DNA of 64,000 bases from positions 1 through 64,000 of the forward strand of contig JAHDQN010000031.1 in NCBI GenBank assembly GCA_018433775.1, given 5' to 3'. Position numbers and translations under genes: made by a program. Shown one piece after another: positions 37,606 to 46,513 of this stretch. The notes beneath the pieces are model-generated. The model did not search any database. It saw only the letters and a program-made list of their open reading frames with translations, and was not told the DNA's origin. The first letter of the stretch is position 1; the number at the start of each line of letters is the position of its first letter. Source of the DNA: Deltaproteobacteria bacterium. Lineage in GTDB: Bacteria > Desulfobacterota > Desulfomonilia > UBA1062.

Positions 37606-40600
37606 TCACCGGGATGTGCACTGAAGAAGGGCGCTCTCCGGCTGTCTTGCCTGATGGGGAAGACCCATCTCGTTCCAGAGCGATATGGACCGCCGGTAAC
37701 ATGCCTTGGCCTTTTTCTCCATCCCCAGAGCAGAATGGAGATCCCCCCACGATTCAGTGGTCCATGCGATATGGGGTTTCATGTCCCGCTCGTGGGAGAG
37801 GACCGACGCGTTCTTCAGCAGGTCGCGCGCCGTTTCATGGTCTTTTGCCATCAGACAGGCGCCCGCCATGATCCTCCAGGCCCAGATGAGCTGCTCCGCG
37901 TTGCCGTTTTGCTCGTTCCAGCCGATAGACCTCGATGCGATCTCCCTGGCCCTGGAGGGGTCTCCCATCCTGAGAAGCGCCTCCGCAAGGGTATTCAAGG
38001 CATAGGGCATCCGGTTGGCAATGCCCGTCTCCAGCAGAGGCAGGCAGTGTTCTGCAAGATTCACGGCCTCCTGATAATCCCCCCGGCCCAGGGCGATCCA
38101 CGACCGGTAGAGCTCCATGAGCCCCGGAAACCGGGCATGGTCGTGCCCCATGCCCTCGAGCATCTCCAGCTCTCCGGCCGCCATATCCGTCCATCCGGTG
38201 AACCGGGAGTACAGGTAGATCATGCTCTGAATCCTCAGGTATGAAATGCCCCCGGCAAGACTGCCCAGTTTCTTCTCCTTGCTCCTGATGGATTCGAACA
38301 GCCCCTGTCCCGGCAGAATCTCCCCTTTCAGAAAGAGGATATACCCGTGCCATACATCCGTCATCAGATCCAGATCCATGTACGGGGCGCTCTGCCGCTT
38401 CGTCCGGGCGTACCAGGCGAGGGCCTCACGGGTATTGCCCCTCCATACCCATGCGGCAAGCGTGGTGAGCGAATTGACCGCGGAGAGAAACCGGTCGGCG
38501 GCATCGAGGGTGGCCCGTGCCTCCTCCAGATAGCCAAGCGCGGTCACGGGTTTGCCCAGGAAGGTATGGGTGTAGGCCACGGCCGTCTTGGCGGCGGCTG
38601 ACAGGAGGTCGTTGAGCCCTTCTTCCCGGCTGACCTGATCGAAGAGATCCAGGGCCTCTTGGAAGCGTGCCTTCTGGGAGTAGAGGTTGATGAGCCGGAT
38701 CTTGGAGAACATCTCCTGGCTTTTGGGTCCGTTGCGGGCATAGTGCCGCACGAGCTCTTCCAGGGCGCGGATCGCCCGGTCCGGATCGAATATCCGCGAG
38801 CAGCTCCAGATTCCCTCCCTCATCAGGATGAGCGTATCCTCCCTCCCCGGATATCCCTCGTCGCTCAGCAGGCAGTCTTCGGCCCGTTTATACTGTGCCG
38901 CCGCCTCCATCCATGCCCCCTCGGCCTGGTACGTCCGGGCGGCCAGGATAAAGTAGGGGATTGCACGTGCGTATTCCCGGGCATGGTGGAGGTGGTACGC
39001 GATCATGCCGCAGTGCTCGGCCCTGCTTTTCGACATCTTTTCCAGATGCGTCCCGACCTTCTTGTGAAGCTGCAGCCGATCCCGCTTCAGCAGGGTCATG
39101 GATGCGACCTCGCGCGTCAGGGCATGCCGGAAGCGGTATTCCCCCTCATCCGCGCGAACAACGAACCCGGCGCTCTCGAGATCGGCCAGAAGGCCCCCGA
39201 TATCTCCACCTGTCGAGGTCACGGCCTCCAGAAGCTCACGCGAGAAGACCATGCCGAGTATGGACGCCTCCTGCAGCAGGCGCTTTCTCTCCTTCCCCAG
39301 GTTCTCCATCCGGGCCGAAAGAAGGCCCTGGATCGTCTCGGGGATGCCGCCCTTGTGCTTTGGGTCAGCCGTCTGAAGAGGCGAGATGCCCTCCTCGCGC
39401 AGATAGGACAGGTATTCCTCCAGGTAGAGCGGGTTCCCCCCGGTGGTCCGGTACAGGGCCTCGGCGGCGTCCTCGGGTATCTCCCTCATGCCCAGGAGCT
39501 CCAGGATCATGGTCCGGGCATGTTCCCGTGAGATCTCCTGGAGATGGAGCTCGCTCTGCCCGGCATGCAGCGTGACTATCTCACGGGAGCTCACGAGAAA
39601 AAGACATCCGGGCGGGTCCTCCTCCTGAAGGAGGTAAGAGACGATATCCCGCGTCGTTGCATCGGCCCAGTGAAAGTCTTCGATGCACACCACCAGTCTG
39701 CGGCTCACCGCACAGGTCCTCAGCAGGCCCGATATCGCCTCGCAGATCTCGGTCTTCCACACATCAGGCATCAGCTCTTCCCCGTCGTGCCTGAGCCCCA
39801 GGAGCGAACGGAGGTGAAAGGCGTGCCTCGGATTGAGAAGGCGCTCCTCCAGATCCATGGATTCGTCCCCGTCGCCCTCGCGAAGCATTTCGATCATCTG
39901 CCTCACCAGAGATATGACCGGGTAGTATGGCGTCTCTCTCATATGATCGAGGCACTGGGCCGTCACGAGAACGGCATCCGAAGGCAGAGTCCTCCCGAAT
40001 TCATACACGAGCCGGCTCTTCCCCACGCCTGCCTCACCGGTGATGAGGACGGCCGCCGCCTTGCCGCGGGCCAGGTCCTCAAATGCCCGTTTCAGCGCCG
40101 TGAGCGGCTCCTCCCTGCCCACCATGGGTGCGCCGGTGCTCCCGGGGCGGCGCATTCCCAGAGGCTCGCTCCGCTGGGAGCCTATGCGGTAGACGGGCAC
40201 GGGCTCGGTGACCCCTTTGAGCTCTTTTTTCCCCAGGGGCTCCAGGACGAAAAAACGTTCGGCCTCGTACCGGGAAGAACCGCCGATGAGGATCTCTCCA
40301 GGGCCTGCAAGCCCGGAGAGCCGCTGGGCGATGATGATGGGCATGCCGATGATGCTCTGATAGAGAGGAACCCGGGTGGCCTCGTCCACGAGCACGGTCC
40401 CGGTGTGAATGCCCGTGTGCATGGAAAGCAGGCCGTGCGCTTCTTCGGCGGTCCTGTGCCCGAGGCCCTCGACGAATTCGTGGATCACCTTCGCGCTCCG
40501 GATCGCGCGGATGATGTCGTCTTCGTGTATCCGGTGGATGTCGAAGATCGCCACCACCGCATCGCCCAGGAACTTCTCCACCACCCCGTCGTATGAGGAG

Positions 40601-40833
40601 ATGACGCGGACGGCCTCCATGAAGATATCCTCCATGAGACCCTTGAGCTCTTCGGGGTCGAGAAGGGACGAAAGGCGGGTGTACCGGGAGAGATCGGAGA
40701 ACAGGACGGTGACAAAACGGTGCTCGTTGATGCGGGCGCCCTCCCTTACCGGCACCCCGCAGACCCTGCAGTATCTGTCTCCCTTGCTCACCGCCGCACC
40801 ACAGGCAGTGCAGCGCTCCACGTCATTACACAT
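37606..40833 (-). CDS. Zinc-ribbon / class III cyclase-like / AAA ATPase / TPR regulatory protein
   Basis: 1075 residues. N-terminal zinc ribbon C8xxC11...C22xxC25. Class III nucleotidyl-cyclase homology domain (about 36-215) with metal Asp D47 (LFSDLSRYT) and D91, and Lys K87 (EKFLGDAVVAIF). The segment that is usually GDxVNxAAR reads GMPIIIAQR (163-171): the base-selecting Asp and the transition-state Asn are lost and only Arg171 remains. Then an AAA/STAND-type ATPase with Walker A GEAGVGKS (266-273) and VVCIEDFHWAD, and a long TPR-like helical C-terminus. Likely a signal-sensing scaffold; cyclase activity is doubtful. Lies directly upstream of the riboswitch array. Confidence 0.88.
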   Translation of the reverse strand: MCNDVERCTACGAAVSKGDRYCRVCGVPVREGARINEHRFVTVLFSDLSRYTRLSSLLDPEELKGLMEDIFMEAVRVISSYDGVVEKFLGDAVVAIFDIHRIHEDDIIRAIRSAKVIHEFVEGLGHRTAEEAHGLLSMHTGIHTGTVLVDEATRVPLYQSIIGMPIIIAQRLSGLAGPGEILIGGSSRYEAERFFVLEPLGKKELKGVTEPVPVYRIGSQRSEPLGMRRPGSTGAPMVGREEPLTALKRAFEDLARGKAAAVLITGEAGVGKSRLVYEFGRTLPSDAVLVTAQCLDHMRETPYYPVISLVRQMIEMLREGDGDESMDLEERLLNPRHAFHLRSLLGLRHDGEELMPDVWKTEICEAISGLLRTCAVSRRLVVCIEDFHWADATTRDIVSYLLQEEDPPGCLFLVSSREIVTLHAGQSELHLQEISREHARTMILELLGMREIPEDAAEALYRTTGGNPLYLEEYLSYLREEGISPLQTADPKHKGGIPETIQGLLSARMENLGKERKRLLQEASILGMVFSRELLEAVTSTGGDIGGLLADLESAGFVVRADEGEYRFRHALTREVASMTLLKRDRLQLHKKVGTHLEKMSKSRAEHCGMIAYHLHHAREYARAIPYFILAARTYQAEGAWMEAAAQYKRAEDCLLSDEGYPGREDTLILMREGIWSCSRIFDPDRAIRALEELVRHYARNGPKSQEMFSKIRLINLYSQKARFQEALDLFDQVSREEGLNDLLSAAAKTAVAYTHTFLGKPVTALGYLEEARATLDAADRFLSAVNSLTTLAAWVWRGNTREALAWYARTKRQSAPYMDLDLMTDVWHGYILFLKGEILPGQGLFESIRSKEKKLGSLAGGISYLRIQSMIYLYSRFTGWTDMAAGELEMLEGMGHDHARFPGLMELYRSWIALGRGDYQEAVNLAEHCLPLLETGIANRMPYALNTLAEALLRMGDPSRAREIASRSIGWNEQNGNAEQLIWAWRIMAGACLMAKDHETARDLLKNASVLSHERDMKPHIAWTTESWGDLHSALGMEKKAKACYRRSISLWNEMGLPHQARQPESALLQCTSR

Positions 40834-40915
40834 ACAGTCCTCTCATCGCCTAAAGTTACACAGTAATTTCACGATGTCAAGAAAAGGACTTGAGGGACGC
40901 TTGAGAACTTTGCAA

Positions 40916-40944
40916 TTGACCTGGTGATCAAAATAAAAGATAAT
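40916..40944 (+). promoter_or_regulatory. Sigma-70 promoter for ilvE
   Basis: TTGACC (5/6), 17-bp spacer, GATAAT (5/6), placing the start of transcription about 40 bp before the ATG at 40994. One of the best promoter matches in the window. Confidence 0.6.
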
Positions 40945-40993
40945 GACAAAAAATTGTGTAAAGAACTCATTTAAACTACGAGGTATTCGGGCA

Positions 40994-41953
40994 ATGGTTG
41001 ATAAACTCAAGAAAATCTGGCTTGACGGGAAACTGGTCGATTGGGACGATGCACGGGTTCACGTGCTGACTCACAGTCTCCATTACGGCGTTGCCGCCTT
41101 CGAGGGTGTGCGGTGCTATCTGTGCCATGACGGCCGGTCGGCCATTTTCCGGCACAAGGAGCACACCAGGAGGCTGTTCAATTCGGCAAAGATCTATCTC
41201 ATGGACATCCCCTATTCGCCGGAGACGATCATGAACGCCACCAAGGAGGTCATCGAAGCGAACGGTCTGAAAGAGGCCTATATCCGGCCCATCGCCTTCA
41301 TCGGCGACGGCGTCATGGGGGTCAATCCCGGCAACAACCCCATCAGGGTATCCATCATCTGCTGGAAGTGGGGTGCCTATCTCGGAGATGAAGGACTGAC
41401 CAAGGGCATCCGGGTAAAAACCTCCTCGTTTACCCGTCACCATCAGAACATCATGCTCACCAAGGCAAAGGTGAGCGGGAACTACGTGAACTCGGTCCTC
41501 TCCAAGATAGAGGTCCTCAAGGCAGGGTACGACGAGGCCCTCATGCTCGATCCCCAGGGCAACGTAGCCGAGGGCAGCGGGGAAAACATCTTTTTCGTCA
41601 AGGACAATGAGATCTTCACCCCGCCGCTGACCAACGTGCTGCCGGGTATCACCCGCAATACGATCATCACCCTTGCGCGCGAGATGGGCTACAAGGTGAG
41701 GGAAGAGCACTTCTCGCGGGATGCCCTCTACCTGGCCGACGAGGTGTTCTTCACCGGCACGGCCGCCGAGGTGACGCCGGTTCGGGAGATCGACGACCGC
41801 GTGATCGGCGAGGGCAGGCCCGGAGAAGTGGTCAAGTCACTGCAGAAGGCCTTCTTCGACGTGGTGAAGGGCAAGGACAAGAAACACGAGGAATGGCTGG
41901 ATTATCTCGATCAACCCGCCCAGGGCAAGGTCTCCGGAGGAAGCGCCCGGTAG
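40994..41953 (+). CDS. ilvE: Branched-chain amino-acid aminotransferase
   Basis: 319 residues. Fold-type IV PLP enzyme interconverting Leu/Ile/Val and their 2-oxo acids. Motifs: [35 protein letters not shown], the PLP-lysine region [36 protein letters not shown] and [15 protein letters not shown] chose the ATG at 40994 (GAGG nine bases upstream); the in-frame extension upstream covers the promoter. A strong terminator follows. Confidence 0.95.
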   Translation: MVDKLKKIWLDGKLVDWDDARVHVLTHSLHYGVAAFEGVRCYLCHDGRSAIFRHKEHTRRLFNSAKIYLMDIPYSPETIMNATKEVIEANGLKEAYIRPIAFIGDGVMGVNPGNNPIRVSIICWKWGAYLGDEGLTKGIRVKTSSFTRHHQNIMLTKAKVSGNYVNSVLSKIEVLKAGYDEALMLDPQGNVAEGSGENIFFVKDNEIFTPPLTNVLPGITRNTIITLAREMGYKVREEHFSRDALYLADEVFFTGTAAEVTPVREIDDRVIGEGRPGEVVKSLQKAFFDVVKGKDKKHEEWLDYLDQPAQGKVSGGSAR

Positions 41954-41985
41954 ATCCTGTCTCCACGATTTTTAAGATCGACGTC

Positions 41986-42018
41986 AAAAAGGGCCCGCTT
42001 TTAAAGCGGGCCCTTTTT
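41986..42018 (+). terminator. Rho-independent terminator after ilvE
   Basis: AAAAAGGGCCCGCTTT pairs with AAAGCGGGCCCTTTTT and ends in TTTTT. A- and T-runs on both sides would also let it work for the convergent methyltransferase gene. Confidence 0.85.
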
Positions 42019-42160
42019 CGTCAATGGCATAGGCCTTTGAAGGGCAGGTCCTTTTTAGCCCGGCTTCAGGCCTGGCGGCTTTTAAACGGGAATGTGACGC
42101 GGCTGCGCTTAAGTCCTTGAGCTCCAGGCCTTAAAGAAAAGGATTAAACGGCGCCTGCGG

Positions 42161-42709
42161 CTAGAACACCTGAATGAAAATCAGAAAGGCGATGACGAAT
42201 ACCGCCAGGGCGGTCTGGTGTTCGGTGTTTTCGATGGTCATGGCAAATGACCAGAGGTGCTTGGCCCCGTGCGGGTAGGGATCGAGCCGGGGAGGAAAGA
42301 AATACGGGACCTCCCGCTTGTACTGGAGGAATTCCTCGCCGAACATCTTCTCGAGCCTTCCCCACTCCCGCTCCTGCTTTCTGGGAATATACGACTTGAA
42401 GAATATCAGGGCCATGATGATCCAGATGACGGGGTTCCTGGCCATAATGCACAACCCCGTGGCAATGAAGAAGCTGCCCAGATAGAGCGGCGACTGGATG
42501 TGTGCGTAGGGTCCGGACGTGGTGAGCTCCTCGTTCTTTCTCAAGTGCCCGGTGGCCCAGAATCGCAAGGCCTCTCCCGCGATGATGGGGATAATTCCCA
42601 GAAAAGAGGATGTCCAGCTGGGGTTGGCAAATATCACCAGGAGGACTATCATGGCATACAGCGGAACGGTCTTGCTCGTGATCTTCTCGAGTTTATCCCC
42701 CCAATTCAT
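42161..42709 (-). CDS. Isoprenylcysteine carboxyl-methyltransferase-like membrane protein
   Basis: 182 residues, four or five membrane helices. Carries the ICMT/PEMT-like signature: LRFWATGHLRKNEELTTSGPYAHIQSPLYLGSFF, then YIPRKQEREWGRLEKMFGEEFLQYKREVPYFFP. These SAM-dependent integral methyltransferases act on lipophilic thiols, amines or lipids; the bacterial substrate is unknown. Its own transcript probably starts in the 340-bp spacer upstream, which contains a strong hairpin. Confidence 0.82.
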   Translation of the reverse strand: MNWGDKLEKITSKTVPLYAMIVLLVIFANPSWTSSFLGIIPIIAGEALRFWATGHLRKNEELTTSGPYAHIQSPLYLGSFFIATGLCIMARNPVIWIIMALIFFKSYIPRKQEREWGRLEKMFGEEFLQYKREVPYFFPPRLDPYPHGAKHLWSFAMTIENTEHQTALAVFVIAFLIFIQVF

Positions 42710-43053
42710 TCTTACTCCTCCAAGAAAAAACTTTGCCCTGCTTTGTATCCGTTTCTCTCCATCCAGTCAAGCCAAACCTGGGAAAAGACTCCTGAGAATC
42801 ACCACGGCAAAACCGCGGCAGGGGCGGCAGGCGAGTCCCGTCAGAGCCGTTGCATGCCTTAAAAAAGCGATCCAGGGGAAAGGGCCTCTAGATCAGAAGG
42901 TCCCGGGCTGTCCGCAGCCCGGGACCTGATGTCTCGGCAACGGGCATTCCCATCAAAAAAGGTGATGTGGGGATGCTCCTCCTCAAGCGGTTATCCGCAA
43001 CAGGCGGCCAACCTGGCGGCAAAGGCCGTCGAGTACGCTCAAGCCTCAAGCGG
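42710..43053. other. Spacer between lpoB-like gene and membrane methyltransferase
   Basis: About 340 bp without a gene. It has a perfect 13-bp hairpin (42898-42927) and an 18-bp imperfect direct repeat. One repeat copy covers the end of the lpoB-like gene (43044-43061) and the other is at 42981-42998. Confidence 0.45.
42898..42927 (-). terminator. Perfect 13-bp hairpin downstream of the lipoprotein operon
   Basis: AGGTCCCGGGCTG pairs exactly with CAGCCCGGGACCT around a TCCG loop. It lies 127 bp past the lpoB-like stop. No U-tract follows on either strand, so it may be a Rho-assisted terminator or an mRNA 3'-end stabiliser. Confidence 0.45.
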
Positions 43054-43061
43054 TCATCCGC
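42981..43061. repeat. Direct repeat of 18 bp, each copy with a small hairpin
   Basis: CCTCAAGCGGTTATCCGC (42981-42998) and CCTCAAGCGGTCATCCGC (43044-43061) differ at one base. Each contains GCGG and CCGC flanking a 4-base loop. The second copy includes the stop codon of the lpoB-like gene. Confidence 0.5.
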
Positions 43062-43650
43062 CGATGAGGGGCTTCTTCGCCTGCTTCCTGATTTCCTTTT
43101 CGTCGGCCCATTCGATGAGCCCGGTCTCGATGTTCACCAGGTTCAGGGTGAACTTGAAATACACATCCTTGATCCTTCCGGCGGATTTCCTGATGGAGGT
43201 AATCTCGCCGAACATGAAATAGTCGGCCCCGACCTGGCGCCCGATGGTGCTGGACGTCTTCGGGTCCACGTAGCCTGAGCTCGTCTGGTACTCAAGCTGC
43301 TTGATCATCTCGTCGTTCACCTCGTTGACCGCCGTGAACCGCACCCTTCCCGACTTGAGCAGCGTGACCCGTATCTTGTCGGTCACGGATTTGGTGTCGA
43401 GGTGCTCGTCCGTCTTGTTTTTCACCTGGTGGACATAGAGCACCGGACGCTGGCCCGAGGACAGAATCGGGGTGGCGAGCAGCGAGTTCACCATTTTTTC
43501 CGCGATCATCTGCAGGTCGGTGGAGCCGAATTCCGTGGTCACCGTCTCCACCTGCTCGGGATCGCCGTAGCTGACCGTGGGGGACGATGCACAGCCCGCA
43601 ACCAGAAAAACCACTGCTATCAGTGAAACAAGGATCATGATCCGTTTCAT
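43054..43650 (-). CDS. lpoB: LpoB-like penicillin-binding-protein activator lipoprotein
   Basis: 198 residues with a lipobox VAGC (C20). The body matches LpoB: RPVLYVHQVKNKTDEHLDTKSVTDKIRVTLLKSGRVRFTAV, GADYFMFGEITSIRK and YFKFTLNLVNIETGLIEWADEKEIRKQ. In enterobacteria LpoB is an outer-membrane lipoprotein that stimulates the PBP1B transglycosylase/transpeptidase. The preceding YcfL-like gene is the same neighbour as in E. coli. Whether it activates a PBP in this lineage is inferred. Confidence 0.85.
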   Translation of the reverse strand: MKRIMILVSLIAVVFLVAGCASSPTVSYGDPEQVETVTTEFGSTDLQMIAEKMVNSLLATPILSSGQRPVLYVHQVKNKTDEHLDTKSVTDKIRVTLLKSGRVRFTAVNEVNDEMIKQLEYQTSSGYVDPKTSSTIGRQVGADYFMFGEITSIRKSAGRIKDVYFKFTLNLVNIETGLIEWADEKEIRKQAKKPLIGG

Positions 43651-43675
43651 AGTCTTCTCCTTACTCTCCTAGAAA

Positions 43676-44107
43676 TTATGAGCCCGTATCCGTGAGCGGC
43701 TGCAAGTTTCTCACCATGCATTTGAAGCTCACCGCATTGGGGCTCGGTGCGGTCGACCGGTAACCGCGCGCCTCTTTTCCGGAAAGCCCCGAGGGTATCC
43801 ACGCGGTCATGGACGAGATCTCGAACCCTGCGGCATCGTACCAGATGAACCGGTATTCGAACACCACATCGCGCGAGCTGTTGTTCTGCAGTATGACCTG
43901 GGCCTCCATGGACGATCCGAGATCGAGCGCCCGGATGCTCACCTCGCCGAAGGAGACCTTGCGGGCGAGCCATCTATCGTTGATCTCCTCTTTCTTGGAG
44001 CTCAAGCCCCCCGGGCCTGCCTGAACGTGCAGGACATTCGGCGCCGTCCCGGCACACGCAACCAGGAACAGGGCGATCAGCCAAATAATGTTCCATCCCC
44101 TTGCCAT
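43676..44107 (-). CDS. YcfL-family lipoprotein
   Basis: 143 residues with lipobox LVAC (C18). DUF1425/YcfL fold: EVSIRALDLGSSMEAQVILQNNSSRDVVFEYRFIWYDAAGFEI. It sits directly before lpoB, as ycfL does in enterobacteria. Function unknown, presumably a periplasm-facing outer-membrane lipoprotein tied to peptidoglycan synthesis. Confidence 0.8.
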   Translation of the reverse strand: MARGWNIIWLIALFLVACAGTAPNVLHVQAGPGGLSSKKEEINDRWLARKVSFGEVSIRALDLGSSMEAQVILQNNSSRDVVFEYRFIWYDAAGFEISSMTAWIPSGLSGKEARGYRSTAPSPNAVSFKCMVRNLQPLTDTGS

Positions 44108-44122
44108 TTCCTTCCCTCCTAT

Positions 44123-45523
44123 CTAGTACGCTTTTGTCTGCAAAGCCAGACCGGCATCCGTATCCCTGCACAGGACGATGAGATGCCGGGTTCCTTCAGG
44201 AATGTTCACCACTGCCGTGCGCCCGCCCGGGATGCTCGCCACGGTGAGGCTCCTGGTGTGCTCGGGCACGAAGACCCTGGCCACCTGGATCTCCTTGGGC
44301 AAAGACGTCCATGTCCGCTGATCAGCCTGTTCGGTCACGGCCGAGGCCAAAGTACCGGTGATGGCGCCCAGGGCGCCGTATTCCCGGGAAAGCTTCCTTG
44401 TCATCTGGGCCTTCAGTATTGAGCGGGCCACCTGTTTTGCGAACAGGACAGGAAACGTATCGAGCAGGCTGCGCGCCGCAATGGCATCGATATCCGACAC
44501 CACCGATGTCCGGACGTCTCTGCCATCCACCCGGATGCTTCCCGCCTGCGTGCCTGATGGAACGAACCGGTATACGGGCAGCGATGCAAACACCAGCCCC
44601 CCTTCCGGCAGGGGGATGGGAAAGCTCAACGGTTCCTTGACCGGCGCCGAGCCGTGCTGGAAGATCACGAACACGTCCGTGCCGGTGCCGTATTCCTTAC
44701 CCGGCTCGCCAAACCTGGCCACCCAACTCTGTTCATCCTCATAAAACCCCAGCTCCCGGCTCAGGCGAATGAGGTCTTTTTGAAGACTCTTCGAGTCCGG
44801 GGCGGCCAGGATCCCCTTCTTCAGGTCGATGTATGCCTCATCCAGCTCCCCGCCCAGCTCATAAACCAGAGACGAGATGTAATAGGCATAGGCGTTCTGA
44901 TACACACTGTAGGCATTGTCGGCCCGCGACGATAATTCACGGTACCTGCCGCTGTCAGCCTTCTGGAACGACTGCTCCCAGCTCTTCGCCCTGCCCTCTT
45001 TCTCGGCCTTCTCGATCGCTCTGGCATGCCTTTCGCGGAGCTCGTTCTGCCTCCGGTAGGCGATCCTGATCTCCACCCGGGCGCCTTCCAGATCGCCTGC
45101 CATGAGATAGTTCACGGCATTCATGGCGTGGAGCAGGATCTTTTCGAAATCCTCTCCCTCGTAGGGCTGTACCTGTTCGTTGACGATCAGGGAGCCTGCC
45201 TGGAAGGCCGTGCGGTCGGCGGAAACGACCGCACGGCTCTCATAATATCCCATCTTGTCGGCCGCGAGCTGGAACTCGCGGGAGCTCTCTGTGAACCTCC
45301 CCATGGCCTGCAGGAGAGTGGCACGCTCCAGGCGTATGAGCACTTCGTCCTTTCCCCGGGCCGATCTTTCAGGAAATACCGTGAGCGCGTCGTCGAACCT
45401 TCCCTGGGAGATGGAGAGCCGCGCCTGCTGTGTCATCTGCGTGTAGCTGGCCAGAGACGAGCAACCCGCTGCGAGCAGGAGCACGATGAGGCCGGCGATC
45501 AGAGTGGAAACATGCCTTGCCAT
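44123..45523 (-). CDS. COG3014-family lipoprotein
   Basis: 466 residues from the ATG at 45523, which overlaps the previous stop by one base (TAATG). Lipobox AAGC (C21). An N-terminal TPR-like helical region (LSISQGRFDDALTVF; LIRLERATLLQAMGRFTESS) is followed by a beta-rich C-terminus. COG3014 proteins commonly neighbour ycfL and lpoB in Vibrio and others. Probable outer-membrane-associated scaffold; function unproven. Confidence 0.8.
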   Translation of the reverse strand: MARHVSTLIAGLIVLLLAAGCSSLASYTQMTQQARLSISQGRFDDALTVFPERSARGKDEVLIRLERATLLQAMGRFTESSREFQLAADKMGYYESRAVVSADRTAFQAGSLIVNEQVQPYEGEDFEKILLHAMNAVNYLMAGDLEGARVEIRIAYRRQNELRERHARAIEKAEKEGRAKSWEQSFQKADSGRYRELSSRADNAYSVYQNAYAYYISSLVYELGGELDEAYIDLKKGILAAPDSKSLQKDLIRLSRELGFYEDEQSWVARFGEPGKEYGTGTDVFVIFQHGSAPVKEPLSFPIPLPEGGLVFASLPVYRFVPSGTQAGSIRVDGRDVRTSVVSDIDAIAARSLLDTFPVLFAKQVARSILKAQMTRKLSREYGALGAITGTLASAVTEQADQRTWTSLPKEIQVARVFVPEHTRSLTVASIPGGRTAVVNIPEGTRHLIVLCRDTDAGLALQTKAY

Positions 45524-46476
45524 TACGGTGATGCCGCACCCGCTGATCTCAAGATATCCCCCGGACGGATCCGGGAAGCCGTATTGCCCGTTTCGATCCT
45601 GCACGCCTTCTGGAACACGTCCGTCACGGTTACACGATCGAGCACTTCCTCGTCAAAGGCAATCACCTCTTTCGTGTCCGGGTCGATGACAGGTTCTCCC
45701 CGGCGGATGACCTCATACACCTCACCCTTCTGGATCCGGAAGTTCTGCCCCCGGTCGGCAAACGCAGTGCCGCCCCTGACCGATACCACCTTGAAGGGAT
45801 ACAGGGCGTCAACGGTCTTTATCATGAGATCGTGGGCGAGCTCCTCCTGAAGATCGGCAATGAAGCTGCCGGGCAGTGGGCGGGGCTCCAGGGTATCTTC
45901 GTCGATCCGGCGCTCGAGCCTGCCCTTCCCCGGCACAGAGGCCACGATCCTGCCCGTGGGGACCTCAAGGATCCTCAGATCGACCCTGATCTCGCCCCGC
46001 TCGATTCGGTGCGTGCGCTGGGTGTAGGCCACCGGCTTGAGCTCGACATCGCGCGCCGCATAGGTCAGGGTGCCCAGGGCGACATACTGCACGCCGAGCG
46101 CACCGCCCTTCTTCGCAACAGCGCTGTGCCCGAGCTCTCCCCCTTCGGCCCGCTCGATCTCAGCAAGGAGCACATCGGCCTTTGCCCGCTCCACGACCGT
46201 GAACTTGCCCGAGCCGGCGAGATTTCTGATGAAGATATCGGTGAGGACGGGCAGCTCGATCTCTTTGAGAAGCTCTTCGGGGAGTTCCACTTCCCGCCTC
46301 TGGTACCGGGTGAGTGCGCCCGGGGTATGGGTTTCGTACTCGTGCTCGGTGATCTTTTTGGGCTGCTCCAAGCTCCAGAGCGTGAACCTGGGCACGGCGA
46401 TGGAGGCCGGTTCGGCGGCCTCCAGAGGGAGGGCGGCAAAGACGGCCGGAAGGATGAGCCATGCAAGTCTCTTCAT
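45523..46476 (-). CDS. CsgG/HfaB-like exported protein
   Basis: 317 residues with a signal peptide (to about AEP at 21-23) but no lipobox Cys, unlike true CsgG. The CsgG-type core has VLTDIFIRNLAGSGKFTVVERAKADVLLAEI and GGALGVQYVALGTLTYAARD, followed by GEIRVDLRILEVPTGRIVASVPGKG. A C-terminal extension carries a FlgT-like VYEVIRRGEPVIDPDTKEVI domain. It may be a periplasmic relative rather than a nonameric secretion channel. Confidence 0.78.
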   Translation of the reverse strand: MKRLAWLILPAVFAALPLEAAEPASIAVPRFTLWSLEQPKKITEHEYETHTPGALTRYQRREVELPEELLKEIELPVLTDIFIRNLAGSGKFTVVERAKADVLLAEIERAEGGELGHSAVAKKGGALGVQYVALGTLTYAARDVELKPVAYTQRTHRIERGEIRVDLRILEVPTGRIVASVPGKGRLERRIDEDTLEPRPLPGSFIADLQEELAHDLMIKTVDALYPFKVVSVRGGTAFADRGQNFRIQKGEVYEVIRRGEPVIDPDTKEVIAFDEEVLDRVTVTDVFQKACRIETGNTASRIRPGDILRSAGAASP

Positions 46477-46513
46477 GCAATTCTCCTCGTGAAACCCTTG
46501 TCGTAAAAAAGGG

